Positions 1 to 5,880 of a DNA stretch of 5,880 bases are shown here, piece by piece. The DNA lies in NCBI GenBank assembly GCA_003165495.1, contig PMMB01000086.1, positions 1 to 5,880 of the forward strand. Reading direction: 5' to 3'. A program made the position numbers and the translations under genes. The stretch comes from Gammaproteobacteria bacterium. Its GTDB lineage: Bacteria; Pseudomonadota; Gammaproteobacteria; Steroidobacterales; Steroidobacteraceae. How positions within the stretch are numbered: position 1 is the stretch's first letter; every line of letters starts with the position of its first letter. Below the pieces are notes generated by a model that was given only the letters and a program-made list of their open reading frames with translations, was not told where the DNA came from and searched no databases.

Positions 1-954
1 ATCTTGGTGGCGACTCCCGGCCGCCTGCTCGATCTTGCGCAGCAGCGCGTTGCGGATCTTTCCAAAGTGCAAGTGTTGGTGCTCGATGAGGCCGATCGCA
101 TGCTTGACATGGGCTTCATCAACGACATTCGCAAAATTATCAAGTTACTGCCGCAGAAGCGGCAAAACCTGTTGTTCTCCGCCACCTATTCGGACGATAT
201 TCGCGGTTTGGCGGAACGGCTGCTGCATGATCCCCTGTCGATACAGGTCGCGCCGCGCAACGCACCGATTGAATTGGTCGAACAACGCGCGTATCGCGTG
301 CAAAAAGAACAGAAGCGGCATTTATTGGTGCATCTGATCCAAGAAGGCCAATGGCGGCAAGTGTTGATTTTCACGCGCACCAAGCATGGCGCGAATCGCC
401 TCACGCAGCAGCTGGAGGGCGCAGGTATTCAAGCGGCGGCCATCCACGGCAACAAGAGCCAGGCCGCACGGGTAAAAGCGCTCGACATGTTCAAGCGCGG
501 ACAGGTCACCGCATTGGTAGCCACCGAGGTTGCCGCGCGTGGGCTCGATATCAAAGAGCTGCCGCAGGTGGTCAACTACGAATTGCCCAATGTGCCGGAA
601 GACTATGTCCATCGCATCGGCCGCACCGGCCGTGCCGGCGCCGCGGGCGAAGCCATCTCTTTGGTCTCCGGCGATGAATCCGGATTGCTGCGCGACATCG
701 AGCGGGTTCTACGCCGCAGCATTCCAACCCTACCCACGCCGGTTTTCAAGATACTCGAGTCGGCATCGCAGCCGGCCTCTCACGGCGATCGCGCCCCAGC
801 CAATCGTGGGTCGGGTGATCGTCAGGGCAACCGACCGGCGCAGGGCCAAGGCCGACAAGGCAACCATGCGGGGCGCGATTCGCGCCGCGCACCCACCGGT
901 GGCGGTTCAGGCACGAGGAGCTTCGGCCAGCAGCAGCGAGGACGTTTCCGCTAA
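1..954 (+). CDS. rhlE: RhlE-type DEAD-box ATP-dependent RNA helicase, 3' part (N-terminus outside window)
   Basis: This gene runs in from the left edge, so the Q motif and Walker A (motif I) are not visible. Counting codons from base 1, the 317 visible residues hold motif Ib TPGR (5-8), motif II DEAD (29-32), motif III SAT (60-62), the second RecA-like domain with FTRTK (124-128), motif V (about 174-184) and motif VI HRIGRTGR (204-211). RNA helicases of this family unwind short RNA duplexes using ATP; RhlE acts in ribosome assembly and RNA turnover. The stretches after DEAD (RMLDMGFINDIRK) and around ITKHGAN-like FTRTKHGAN closely match E. coli RhlE, which favours RhlE over DeaD, SrmB or DbpA. 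Residues from about 255 to 317 form a low-complexity tail rich in R, G and Q, as is usual for RhlE and probably an RNA-binding extension. Motif V reads ATEVAARG where ATDxAARG is usual. The gene converges on galU and its TAA overlaps the galU stop. Confidence 0.93.
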   Translation: MLVATPGRLLDLAQQRVADLSKVQVLVLDEADRMLDMGFINDIRKIIKLLPQKRQNLLFSATYSDDIRGLAERLLHDPLSIQVAPRNAPIELVEQRAYRVQKEQKRHLLVHLIQEGQWRQVLIFTRTKHGANRLTQQLEGAGIQAAAIHGNKSQAARVKALDMFKRGQVTALVATEVAARGLDIKELPQVVNYELPNVPEDYVHRIGRTGRAGAAGEAISLVSGDESGLLRDIERVLRRSIPTLPTPVFKILESASQPASHGDRAPANRGSGDRQGNRPAQGQGRQGNHAGRDSRRAPTGGGSGTRSFGQQQRGRFR

Positions 955-1838
955 GGCAGCTTGGGAACCAGCTCCCGCAGATAGTTCGCAAAATCCGTAC
1001 CCAAGCTCGGATGCTTCAGGGCGTACTCCACGGTCGCTTGTAAGTAACCGAGCTTGCTGCCGCAGTCGTAGCGCTTGCCTTCGAATTCGAAGGCATAGAC
1101 GGGTTCACGCTGCATCAGCCGGGCAATGCCGTCGGTGAGTTGAATCTCACCGCCGGCACCTTTGCCGATTTTTGAGAGATCGTCAAAGATCCCGGGGGTA
1201 AGCAGGTAGCGGCCGACGACCGCGAGCGTGGACGCCGCTTTCTCGGGCTTGGGTTTTTCAACGATGTGCGACATCTTGCCGATGCGCGGCGCGATTTTGC
1301 GCTCCAATGTCACGATACCGTACTTGTCCGTGTCCTGTTTCGGCACATTTTGCACGCCGAGCACGCTGCCGTTGTAGGCCGCAAATACCTCGACCATCTG
1401 CTTGAAGCATGGCACCGTTGCATCGATCAAGTCGTCCGCGAGATGCACCATGAAGGGTGCATCGCCGACGACCGGCCTTGCGCACAGCACGGCATGACCT
1501 AGACCCAACGGCGCCGGCTGGCGAATGTACACGCACGAAGCCCAACTCGGCAGAATCCCGCGCAGCGTATCGAGCAAATCCTGTTTGCCTTGCGCTTGCA
1601 GCACAGCCTCGAGTTCCGGATTGCTGTCGAAATGATCCTCGATGGCGCGCTTGGAGCTCCCGGTGATGAACACCAAGGTGTCGGCGCCGGCGGAGAGCGC
1701 CTCGTCGACCGCGTACTGAATCAGCGGCTTGTCGACGATCGGGAGCATTTCCTTCGGGCTAGCCTTGGTGATGGGGAGGAATCTCGTCCCGCGTCCGGCA
1801 ACGGGGAATACGGCTGTCTTTACGGCTTTGTGTGGCAT
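951..1838 (-). CDS. galU: UTP--glucose-1-phosphate uridylyltransferase (UDP-glucose pyrophosphorylase)
   Basis: This cytoplasmic enzyme makes UDP-glucose and pyrophosphate from UTP and glucose-1-phosphate. UDP-glucose feeds LPS core, exopolysaccharide and other glycans. The 295 residues match the usual family length of about 280-300. Visible motifs are the nucleotide-binding PVAGRGTRFLP (12-22), PKEMLPIVDKPLIQY (28-42), GLGHAVLCA (112-120), LADD (133-136), VEKPKPE (193-199), GGEIQLTD (229-236) and YDCGSKLGY (257-265). These identify bacterial GalU rather than RfbA or GlmU. The ATG at 1838 is the first plausible start: the open frame continues upstream without another ATG or GTG, and the conserved core begins about eight residues in. 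There is no clear Shine-Dalgarno, only an A/T-rich run just upstream. The gene lies 53 bp after lapB in the same direction, so read-through from lapB is plausible. Its TAG overlaps the convergent rhlE stop. Confidence 0.95.
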   Translation of the reverse strand: MPHKAVKTAVFPVAGRGTRFLPITKASPKEMLPIVDKPLIQYAVDEALSAGADTLVFITGSSKRAIEDHFDSNPELEAVLQAQGKQDLLDTLRGILPSWASCVYIRQPAPLGLGHAVLCARPVVGDAPFMVHLADDLIDATVPCFKQMVEVFAAYNGSVLGVQNVPKQDTDKYGIVTLERKIAPRIGKMSHIVEKPKPEKAASTLAVVGRYLLTPGIFDDLSKIGKGAGGEIQLTDGIARLMQREPVYAFEFEGKRYDCGSKLGYLQATVEYALKHPSLGTDFANYLRELVPKLP

Positions 1839-1891
1839 GGAGAAATAATAACGGATTTCACCGGGGCGCGCCGTCGGACAAATCTCACACG

Positions 1892-3034
1892 CTAGCGAAG
1901 TTTGACGATGGCATATGCCTCGAAGCTATCCCAAGAATGACAGGCCGGGCAATGCCAATAAAAGCTACGCCCCGAAAAACCGCATTCGTTGCACCGATAT
2001 TTCTCCGCATGAGCCAGCAAAGCCCCGATCTCGTGCGCCGTGCGCTCGTATTGCGCCGGACCCGCCCGCCACACCGCCTGCAATGTGGCGTCCTGTGAAA
2101 AGACTTTTTCGATCGAGGCGCGAAGCGGCTGGGCACCCACCAAATCGGCTGCGATCGCGGCGAATACCAAGCGCTTCAGTTCGCTGAAATCGCGCGACTC
2201 GGCCTGCGCCACCAATGCGGCAAGTACCGCATCCCGCGCTTGCGGCTCCACCAATTTGAGCAGGTGCGGCAGTTCGTCCTGCAGTAGCTCCGGCGATTCG
2301 GTAAGCGCCTGCCGCAACAGGCGCACGGCCAACTCCGGCTGTGCGTCGCGCTCCGCGATCTGCGCGCGCAGCAACGCTGCCCGCGAGAACGGCTTTGCTT
2401 CTGCGCGAGCCTCGCGCAGCAGGCGCCGCGCATCCATGGTATCGCCGCGCTCGATCGCGAGCGTAGCCAGCTCGCACAAGTAGTGCGCCGCCACAATGCG
2501 CGGCGGCGCCGCCTTGACGCGCGCCAGTTGCCGATAAGCGCCGAGCGCCTGTTGCCAATCATGTTGCTGTTCGTACACCAAGCGCAGCGCATCGAGCGCG
2601 ATCGCACGCAAGCGTGGGACCTCGCTGACTTGCTGAAACAACGCTTCCGCTCGGTCGAGCAGTCCGGCCCGCAAGTAGTCCTGCGCGAGCGCGAGCAGCG
2701 CCAGCTCGCGATGCTCGGGAGCCAATGCATCGCGCGCCAATAAATTTTGATGGATGCGGATGGCACGCTCCACTTCCCCGCGTCGGCGATACAAGGAACC
2801 CAGCGCGAAATGGGTCTCGATCGTGTCGGCGTTCGCGTCCATCAGCTTCAAGAACATGTCGAGCGCTCGATCGGGCTGCTCGGTAACAAGGTAATCGAGT
2901 CCGGTCAGATAATCGGGATGCAGTTTGCTGAGAGAGGCGGGCCAGCGCTTGCCCCAGCCGAAGTGCCCGGCAAGTATCCCGAGGACCAACGCCGCAATCA
3001 CCAAAGCCCAGGTCAGCAGCGGAAGGTCGGTCAT
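1892..3034 (-). CDS. lapB: LapB (YciM), TPR-containing regulator of lipopolysaccharide synthesis
   Basis: LapB is an inner-membrane-anchored protein facing the cytoplasm. It acts with the FtsH protease to limit LpxC and so sets the rate of lipid A synthesis; it is also thought to help assemble LPS enzymes. The 380 residues are close to E. coli LapB (389). An N-terminal membrane segment covers about residues 5-26 and is followed by GKRW, a basic flank expected on the cytoplasmic side. The YLTGLDYLV segment and a series of TPR helices follow, including ETHFALGSLYRRRGEVERAIRIHQ, quoted here in parts: LGSLYRRRGEVERAIRIHQ is the most diagnostic. The C-terminus carries the rubredoxin-like knuckle CNEC (Cys348, Cys351) and CPAC (Cys362, Cys365), required for LapB function in E. 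coli. The ATG at 3034 starts 28 bp after the ihfB stop. A GAGG lies 13 nt upstream, longer than ideal spacing. lapA, the usual neighbour, is not present. Confidence 0.95.
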   Translation of the reverse strand: MTDLPLLTWALVIAALVLGILAGHFGWGKRWPASLSKLHPDYLTGLDYLVTEQPDRALDMFLKLMDANADTIETHFALGSLYRRRGEVERAIRIHQNLLARDALAPEHRELALLALAQDYLRAGLLDRAEALFQQVSEVPRLRAIALDALRLVYEQQHDWQQALGAYRQLARVKAAPPRIVAAHYLCELATLAIERGDTMDARRLLREARAEAKPFSRAALLRAQIAERDAQPELAVRLLRQALTESPELLQDELPHLLKLVEPQARDAVLAALVAQAESRDFSELKRLVFAAIAADLVGAQPLRASIEKVFSQDATLQAVWRAGPAQYERTAHEIGALLAHAEKYRCNECGFSGRSFYWHCPACHSWDSFEAYAIVKLR

Positions 3035-3062
3035 TAGCGCACGACCGCCTCAAGCGCCCAAG

Positions 3063-3365
3063 TTAATCGCGGATCGGCTGATCTGCACCATCGTTGACCC
3101 GCTCACGCAGGTCTTTGCCTGGCTTGAAGTGCGGGACATGTTTACCGGCCAGTGCGACGGCCTCTCCAGTCTTTGGATTGCGGCCCTGCCTCGGTGGCCG
3201 AAAATGCAGAGAAAAGCTGCCGAAGCCGCGAATCTCGATTCGCTCGCCCGTCGCCAGCGCATCGCTCATAATTTCCAGCAGCTGCTTGACGGCGAGTTCG
3301 ACATCTTTCGCCGGCAAGTGCTTCTGTTTGGCGGAAATGATCTCAATGAGTTCCGATTTCGTCAT
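3063..3365 (-). CDS. ihfB: Integration host factor subunit beta
   Basis: This is the beta subunit of the IHF heterodimer, a sequence-specific nucleoid protein that bends DNA by about 160 degrees. It acts in transcription, replication initiation, recombination and packaging. The 100 residues match the family. The N-terminus MTKSELIE is that of E. coli IHF-beta. The dimer core (RIEIRGFGSFSLHFR) includes Glu44, and the DNA-binding arm GRNPKTG carries Pro64, the residue that intercalates into the minor groove. The VPHFKPGK segment follows. The sequence is much closer to IHF-beta than to IHF-alpha or HU. An in-frame ATG at 3392 would add nine residues (MSSDAHGSI), but those are not conserved and lack a ribosome-binding sequence, so 3365 is preferred. 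The C-terminal tail after RERV runs a few residues beyond the E. coli protein. The partner ihfA is not in this window. The gene follows rpsA, a conserved arrangement. Confidence 0.95.
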   Translation of the reverse strand: MTKSELIEIISAKQKHLPAKDVELAVKQLLEIMSDALATGERIEIRGFGSFSLHFRPPRQGRNPKTGEAVALAGKHVPHFKPGKDLRERVNDGADQPIRD

Positions 3366-3371
3366 TATCGA

Positions 3372-3374
3372 TCC
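3372..3374 (-). promoter_or_regulatory. Weak ribosome-binding sequence supporting the ihfB start at 3365
   Basis: Read on the minus strand, GGA lies six nucleotides before the ATG at 3365. This short Shine-Dalgarno match supports the start giving MTKSELIE. Upstream of the alternative ATG at 3392 there is only a pyrimidine-rich stretch (ACCCTCTT) with no such match. Three bases is weak evidence on its own; the conserved protein N-terminus is the stronger argument. Confidence 0.4.
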
Positions 3375-3409
3375 ATGGGCATCACTAGACATGCATTAAG
3401 AGGGTAAGC

Positions 3410-3427
3410 GCCGCGGTTTACCGCCGC
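3410..3427 (-). other. GC-rich imperfect hairpin in the rpsA-ihfB spacer
   Basis: In the 80-bp spacer between the rpsA stop and the ihfB start, the minus-strand transcript can form a stem of four G-C/C-G pairs, one mismatch and two more pairs around a UAAA loop (loop at 3417-3420). No U-tract follows, so it does not look like an intrinsic terminator. It could protect the 3' end of rpsA mRNA or mark a processing point between rpsA and ihfB. It could also be chance in GC-rich DNA. The pairing is visible; the function is inference. Confidence 0.3.
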
Positions 3428-3445
3428 CGCGCCAAGCCTTTCCTC

Positions 3446-5116
3446 TCAATCCTGCCCGGAGATTTGCTCTTTGAGTAGATCTCCCAGGGTGGTTCCGGTC
3501 GGTGAATCGGTTCGATAATTCTGCATGGCTTCTTGTTCCTCGTGGATGTCCTTCGCCTTGATCGACAACGAGATACTGCGGCCCTTACGATCCACTCCGG
3601 TGAATTTCGCTTCGACTTCCTCGCCAACCTTGAGGAGCAGGCGGGCATCTTCCACACGATCGCGCGACAATTCAGAAGCCCGCAACTGACCGTCGACTCC
3701 ATTGCCCAGATCGATGATCGCTCCTTTGGCGTCCACCTCGCGCACCACACCGGTGACGATGCTGCCCTTCGGGTGCTCGGCAATGTAAGCAGAGAAGGGA
3801 TCCTTCGCGAGTTGCTTGATCCCTAAGCTGATGCGTTCACGCTCCGGATCGATCGACAATACCATGGCATCGACCTGCTGCGCCTTTTGATAGCTGCGCA
3901 CGGCTTCTTCGCCGGGCATATCCCACGAGATGTCCGACAAATGCACCAAGCCGTCGATACCGCCGGCGAGTCCGATGAATATACCGAAATCCGTGATCGA
4001 TTTGATCTGCCCGCTGACCTTGTCGCCACGGTTGTAGTTCTCTGCGAACTCTTTCCACGGATTGGTCTTGCACTGCTTCACGCCGAGACTGATGCGGCGG
4101 CGTTCCTCGTCGATATCGAGCACCATGACCTCGACTTCCTGACCGACATGCACCACCTTGGCGGGATTCACGTTCTTGTTGGTCCAATCCATCTCGGACA
4201 CGTGTACCAAGCCCTCGACGCCTTCTTCGATTTCGACGAAGCAGCCGTAATCGGCGATGTTCGTGACCTTGCCGAAGAGACGGGTATTGGCCGGATAGCG
4301 CCGCGCGATGTTCTGCCACGGATCCGCGCCCAACTGTTTGAGACCCAGAGACACACGCTGGCGTTCGCGATCGAACTTCAAAATCCGCACATCGATCTCT
4401 TCGCCGACCTTGACGACTTCGGACGGATGCTTGACGCGCTTCCAAGCCATGTCGGTGATGTGCAGCAACCCGTCGATGCCCCCTAAGTCCACGAAGGCGC
4501 CGTAGTCGGTGAGATTCTTCACCACACCCTTGACCGCCGCGCCCTCCTGCAAATTGTCCAGCAGCGCGGAACGCTCGGCGCTGTATTCCTGTTCCACGAC
4601 CGCGCGACGCGACACGACCACGTTGTTGCGCTTCTGGTCGAGCTTGATCACCTTGAATTCGAGCGGCTTGTTCTCCAAGTACGACGGATCGCGCACCGGG
4701 CGCACATCGACCAAGGAACCCGGCAAGAACGCGCGCACATTGTCGATCTCGACGGTGAAACCGCCCTTGACCCGACCCGTGATGATGCCGATGACCACCT
4801 CTTGCTTTTCGAAGGCCGTTTCGAGGCGTGTCCACGTTCTGGCGCGTTTAGCCTTCTCGCGCGAGAGGCGGGTTTCTCCCGAACCGTCCTCGACGCTGTC
4901 CAAGGCGACTTCGACGGTCTCGCCCACGACGACCTCGATTTCACCTTTTTCGTTCTTGAATTGGTCGGAGGGAATTACCGCCTCGGATTTTAACCCGACG
5001 TTGACGATGACGTAGTCCTGGCCTACTTCGACGATCAGTCCATTGAGGATGGTGCCAGGACGAATGCGCTGGCTCGCGATGCTCTGTTCGAACAGTTCCG
5101 CAAAACTTTCTGTCAT
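3446..5116 (-). CDS. rpsA: 30S ribosomal protein S1
   Basis: S1 is the large mRNA-binding protein of the small subunit. It is needed to load structured mRNAs, or those with weak Shine-Dalgarno sequences, onto 30S. The 556 residues are one fewer than E. coli S1 (557). Six S1/OB domains are evident at roughly 21-87, 105-171, 192-260, 277-347, 364-434 and 451-520, by alignment to the E. coli protein. The first two bind the ribosome and the rest bind RNA. Strong landmarks are MTESFAELFEQS at the N-terminus, RAFLPGSLVDVRPVRD, KLDQKRNNVVVSRRAV, LTDYGAFVDLGGIDGLLHIT, VEGLVHVSEMDWTNKN and SITDFGIFIGL. After domain 6 there is a short, less conserved charged tail ending in SGQD. The start at 5116 is fixed by the conserved N-terminus. 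Only a weak ribosome-binding sequence precedes it. The gene lies 89 bp downstream of cmk, a widely conserved order, with a structured leader between them. Confidence 0.98.
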   Translation of the reverse strand: MTESFAELFEQSIASQRIRPGTILNGLIVEVGQDYVIVNVGLKSEAVIPSDQFKNEKGEIEVVVGETVEVALDSVEDGSGETRLSREKAKRARTWTRLETAFEKQEVVIGIITGRVKGGFTVEIDNVRAFLPGSLVDVRPVRDPSYLENKPLEFKVIKLDQKRNNVVVSRRAVVEQEYSAERSALLDNLQEGAAVKGVVKNLTDYGAFVDLGGIDGLLHITDMAWKRVKHPSEVVKVGEEIDVRILKFDRERQRVSLGLKQLGADPWQNIARRYPANTRLFGKVTNIADYGCFVEIEEGVEGLVHVSEMDWTNKNVNPAKVVHVGQEVEVMVLDIDEERRRISLGVKQCKTNPWKEFAENYNRGDKVSGQIKSITDFGIFIGLAGGIDGLVHLSDISWDMPGEEAVRSYQKAQQVDAMVLSIDPERERISLGIKQLAKDPFSAYIAEHPKGSIVTGVVREVDAKGAIIDLGNGVDGQLRASELSRDRVEDARLLLKVGEEVEAKFTGVDRKGRSISLSIKAKDIHEEQEAMQNYRTDSPTGTTLGDLLKEQISGQD

Positions 5117-5205
5117 GTGTTCTCTTAGCTTTTACCCTAGCACAGGTCCTGCGTGCCCCAAGGGGTTACCAAAAATAACGGCGATCACTCCATGAAAGCC
5201 GCAAC
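5117..5205 (-). promoter_or_regulatory. Candidate S1 autoregulatory mRNA leader of rpsA
   Basis: The whole cmk-rpsA spacer can be read as a structured leader. Hairpin 1 (5201-5179) pairs CGGC with GCCG and, past a 2x2 internal loop, UCA with UGA, leaving apical loop UGGAG. A U-rich single strand UUAUUUUU (5178-5171) follows. Hairpin 2 (5156-5140) pairs GCAC with GUGC around a nine-base loop holding AGGA; ACCC (5166-5163) and GGGU (5137-5134) can close it from outside. The next stretch to the ATG is A-rich and unpaired. In E. coli and relatives, the rpsA leader of about 90 nt has hairpins with GGA in their loops separated by A/U-rich stretches. It drives efficient translation without a strong Shine-Dalgarno and is repressed by free S1. 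The match in length, position and design is seen; the regulation is inferred. Promoters may lie inside cmk. Confidence 0.5.
5122..5127 (-). promoter_or_regulatory. Weak Shine-Dalgarno of rpsA
   Basis: On the minus strand UAAGAG ends five nucleotides before the rpsA ATG at 5116. It matches the Shine-Dalgarno consensus only partly (UAAG, or GAG). A poor ribosome-binding sequence in front of one of the most highly expressed genes fits the known rpsA mechanism, in which the leader fold rather than a strong Shine-Dalgarno recruits the ribosome. Confidence 0.4.
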
Positions 5206-5877
5206 CTAAATCGACAGACGCCCGCGGGCCACTCCCAAGACGCGCTCAACCACCGCATCGACGGACATACCCGTTGTATCCAGCAGGATCGCGTCTGCGC
5301 CTGGGACAAGAGGCGCAATAGCGCGATTCATGTCGCGCTGATCACGCTCCGCTATCTCCAGCGAAAGGGCGGCAAGGGTAGCAGCAACCCCCTTTTCTTT
5401 CAACTGCTTATGGCGTCTGGCGGCCCGCTCCGCCGCACTTGCCGTGAGAAAAATCTTAACCTCCGCCTGGGGGAATACCACGGTTCCCATATCGCGGCCG
5501 TCCGCCACCAAACCCGGGGGTACCGCAAAGCGCCGCTGGCGCTCCAGGAGCGCGGCGCGAACCACGGGTATGGCGGCCACCTTGGAGGCGTCATTTCCCG
5601 CTTCCTCGGTCCGAATGGCGCCCGTCACCTCCTTACCGTCCAGCCAGACGACTTCCTGGTCCGACGGATCGGAACCGAACCGAATGTCAGACGCTTTCGC
5701 CAATTGGGCGAGGCCAGGCCCGTCGTCGAGGCCAACGCCCGCCTGCCGGCCCGCCAGGGCGACCAAGCGGTACAGTGCACCACTATCGAGCAACGCCCAG
5801 CCGAGCGCTCGTGCGGCGGCGCGGCTGACAGTGCCCTTGCCGGATCCTGAGGGACCATCAATGGTCATGATGCGCAC
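5206..5877 (-). CDS. cmk: Cytidylate kinase (CMP/dCMP kinase); start uncertain at window edge
   Basis: This cytoplasmic enzyme phosphorylates CMP and dCMP with ATP to give CDP and dCDP, recycling cytidine nucleotides. With the GTG at 5877 as start it has 223 residues, against 227 in E. coli. Motifs are the P-loop GPSGSGKGT (8-16), the nucleotide-binding LLDSGALYR (29-37), DGRDMGTVVFP (126-136), and the lid-region ERDQRDMNRAIAPLVPGADA, which holds the conserved arginines and aspartates (seen around ERDQRD and NRAIAPL). These identify Cmk rather than adenylate, thymidylate or guanylate kinase. The reading frame stays open to the last base of the window (codon 5878-5880 is GAC). Homologues usually carry a few more residues before the xTIDGP segment, so the real start may lie beyond 5880; an internal ATG at 5868 is the other candidate. 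The gene is followed by rpsA, as in many proteobacteria. Confidence 0.94.
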   Translation of the reverse strand: MRIMTIDGPSGSGKGTVSRAAARALGWALLDSGALYRLVALAGRQAGVGLDDGPGLAQLAKASDIRFGSDPSDQEVVWLDGKEVTGAIRTEEAGNDASKVAAIPVVRAALLERQRRFAVPPGLVADGRDMGTVVFPQAEVKIFLTASAAERAARRHKQLKEKGVAATLAALSLEIAERDQRDMNRAIAPLVPGADAILLDTTGMSVDAVVERVLGVARGRLSI

Positions 5878-5880
5878 GTC

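Noticed and set aside
893..902. Ten-base palindrome ccaccggtgg in the rhlE tail
   Set aside because: It is short, inside coding sequence, with no U-tract. It fits codon content (Pro-Thr-Gly-Gly) and is expected by chance in GC-rich DNA.
963..976. Small GGGA/TCCC hairpin at the galU 3' end as a terminator
   Set aside because: The stem has only four pairs, lies within galU codons, and no run of T follows on either strand.
530..1138. 202-codon plus-strand open frame bridging the rhlE tail and the galU 3' end
   Set aside because: It overlaps two confidently identified genes in wrong frames, and its Ser/Arg/Ala-rich composition is that of a shadow frame.
1965..2558. 197-codon minus-strand frame inside lapB
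   Set aside because: It is a shifted frame of the LapB TPR region, with a repetitive Gly/Ala/Arg translation. LapB runs intact across the region, including the final cysteine knuckle, so there is no frameshift to explain.
3366..3445. Search for an IHF-bound ihfB promoter in the rpsA-ihfB spacer
   Set aside because: E. coli ihfB has its own promoter here, but I find no convincing -35/-10 pair and no match to the IHF consensus in this spacer.
3887..4486. 199-codon plus-strand open frame antisense to rpsA
   Set aside because: It is the complement of well-conserved S1 codons. The translation shows no known family and there is no ribosome-binding site.
3837..4835. 332-codon open frame on the minus strand inside rpsA
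   Set aside because: It is an alternative frame of the six-domain S1 gene, with an Arg/Gly-rich translation typical of frame-shifted GC-rich coding sequence and no recognisable domain. The S1 frame explains this stretch fully.
5134..5162. Possible rpsA promoter with TTGGGG and extended -10-like TGCTAGGGT on the minus strand
   Set aside because: Only half the positions of each hexamer match, the spacing is 16 bp, and the same bases form the second leader hairpin. Starting here would remove the leader, so I do not call it.

Overview
This 5.9 kb window is GC-rich, gene-dense, ordinary proteobacterial core chromosome. Five genes sit head-to-tail on the minus strand, in the order cmk > rpsA > ihfB > lapB > galU. 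A sixth, the 3' part of an rhlE-type DEAD-box RNA helicase gene, comes in from the left edge on the plus strand and converges on galU. The S1 sequence is very close to the enterobacterial form in length and domain order. Together with IHF-beta and a LapB with a C-terminal rubredoxin-like metal knuckle, this points to a gammaproteobacterium; a betaproteobacterium is the main alternative. The sequence does not settle the genus.

Layout, left to right: 1-954 (+) RhlE C-terminal portion, truncated by the window edge; 951-1838 (-) GalU, overlapping the rhlE stop tail-to-tail by four bases; 1892-3034 (-) LapB; 3063-3365 (-) IHF-beta; 3446-5116 (-) ribosomal protein S1 with six S1 domains; 5117-5205 the rpsA leader; 5206 to the right edge (-) cytidylate kinase, whose true start may lie just outside. 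Spacers in transcription order are 89, 80, 28 and 53 bp, so at least ihfB-lapB-galU could be co-transcribed. No stretch longer than 89 bp lacks a gene.

The genes cover nucleotide supply (Cmk), translation initiation (S1), chromosome architecture (IHF), control of lipopolysaccharide synthesis (LapB) and UDP-glucose supply for envelope glycans (GalU). cmk-rpsA-ihfB is a widely conserved cluster. Two local points are less routine: lapA, the usual partner gene before lapB, is absent, and galU directly follows lapB.

I found no mobile element, CRISPR array, tRNA/rRNA gene, phage gene or defence-like cassette, and no evidence of an undescribed system. The most interesting non-coding signal is the 89-nt rpsA leader. 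It can fold into two hairpins that each expose GGA in the apical loop, with a U-rich stretch between them and only a weak Shine-Dalgarno sequence. This resembles the autoregulated S1 leader known from E. coli and relatives.
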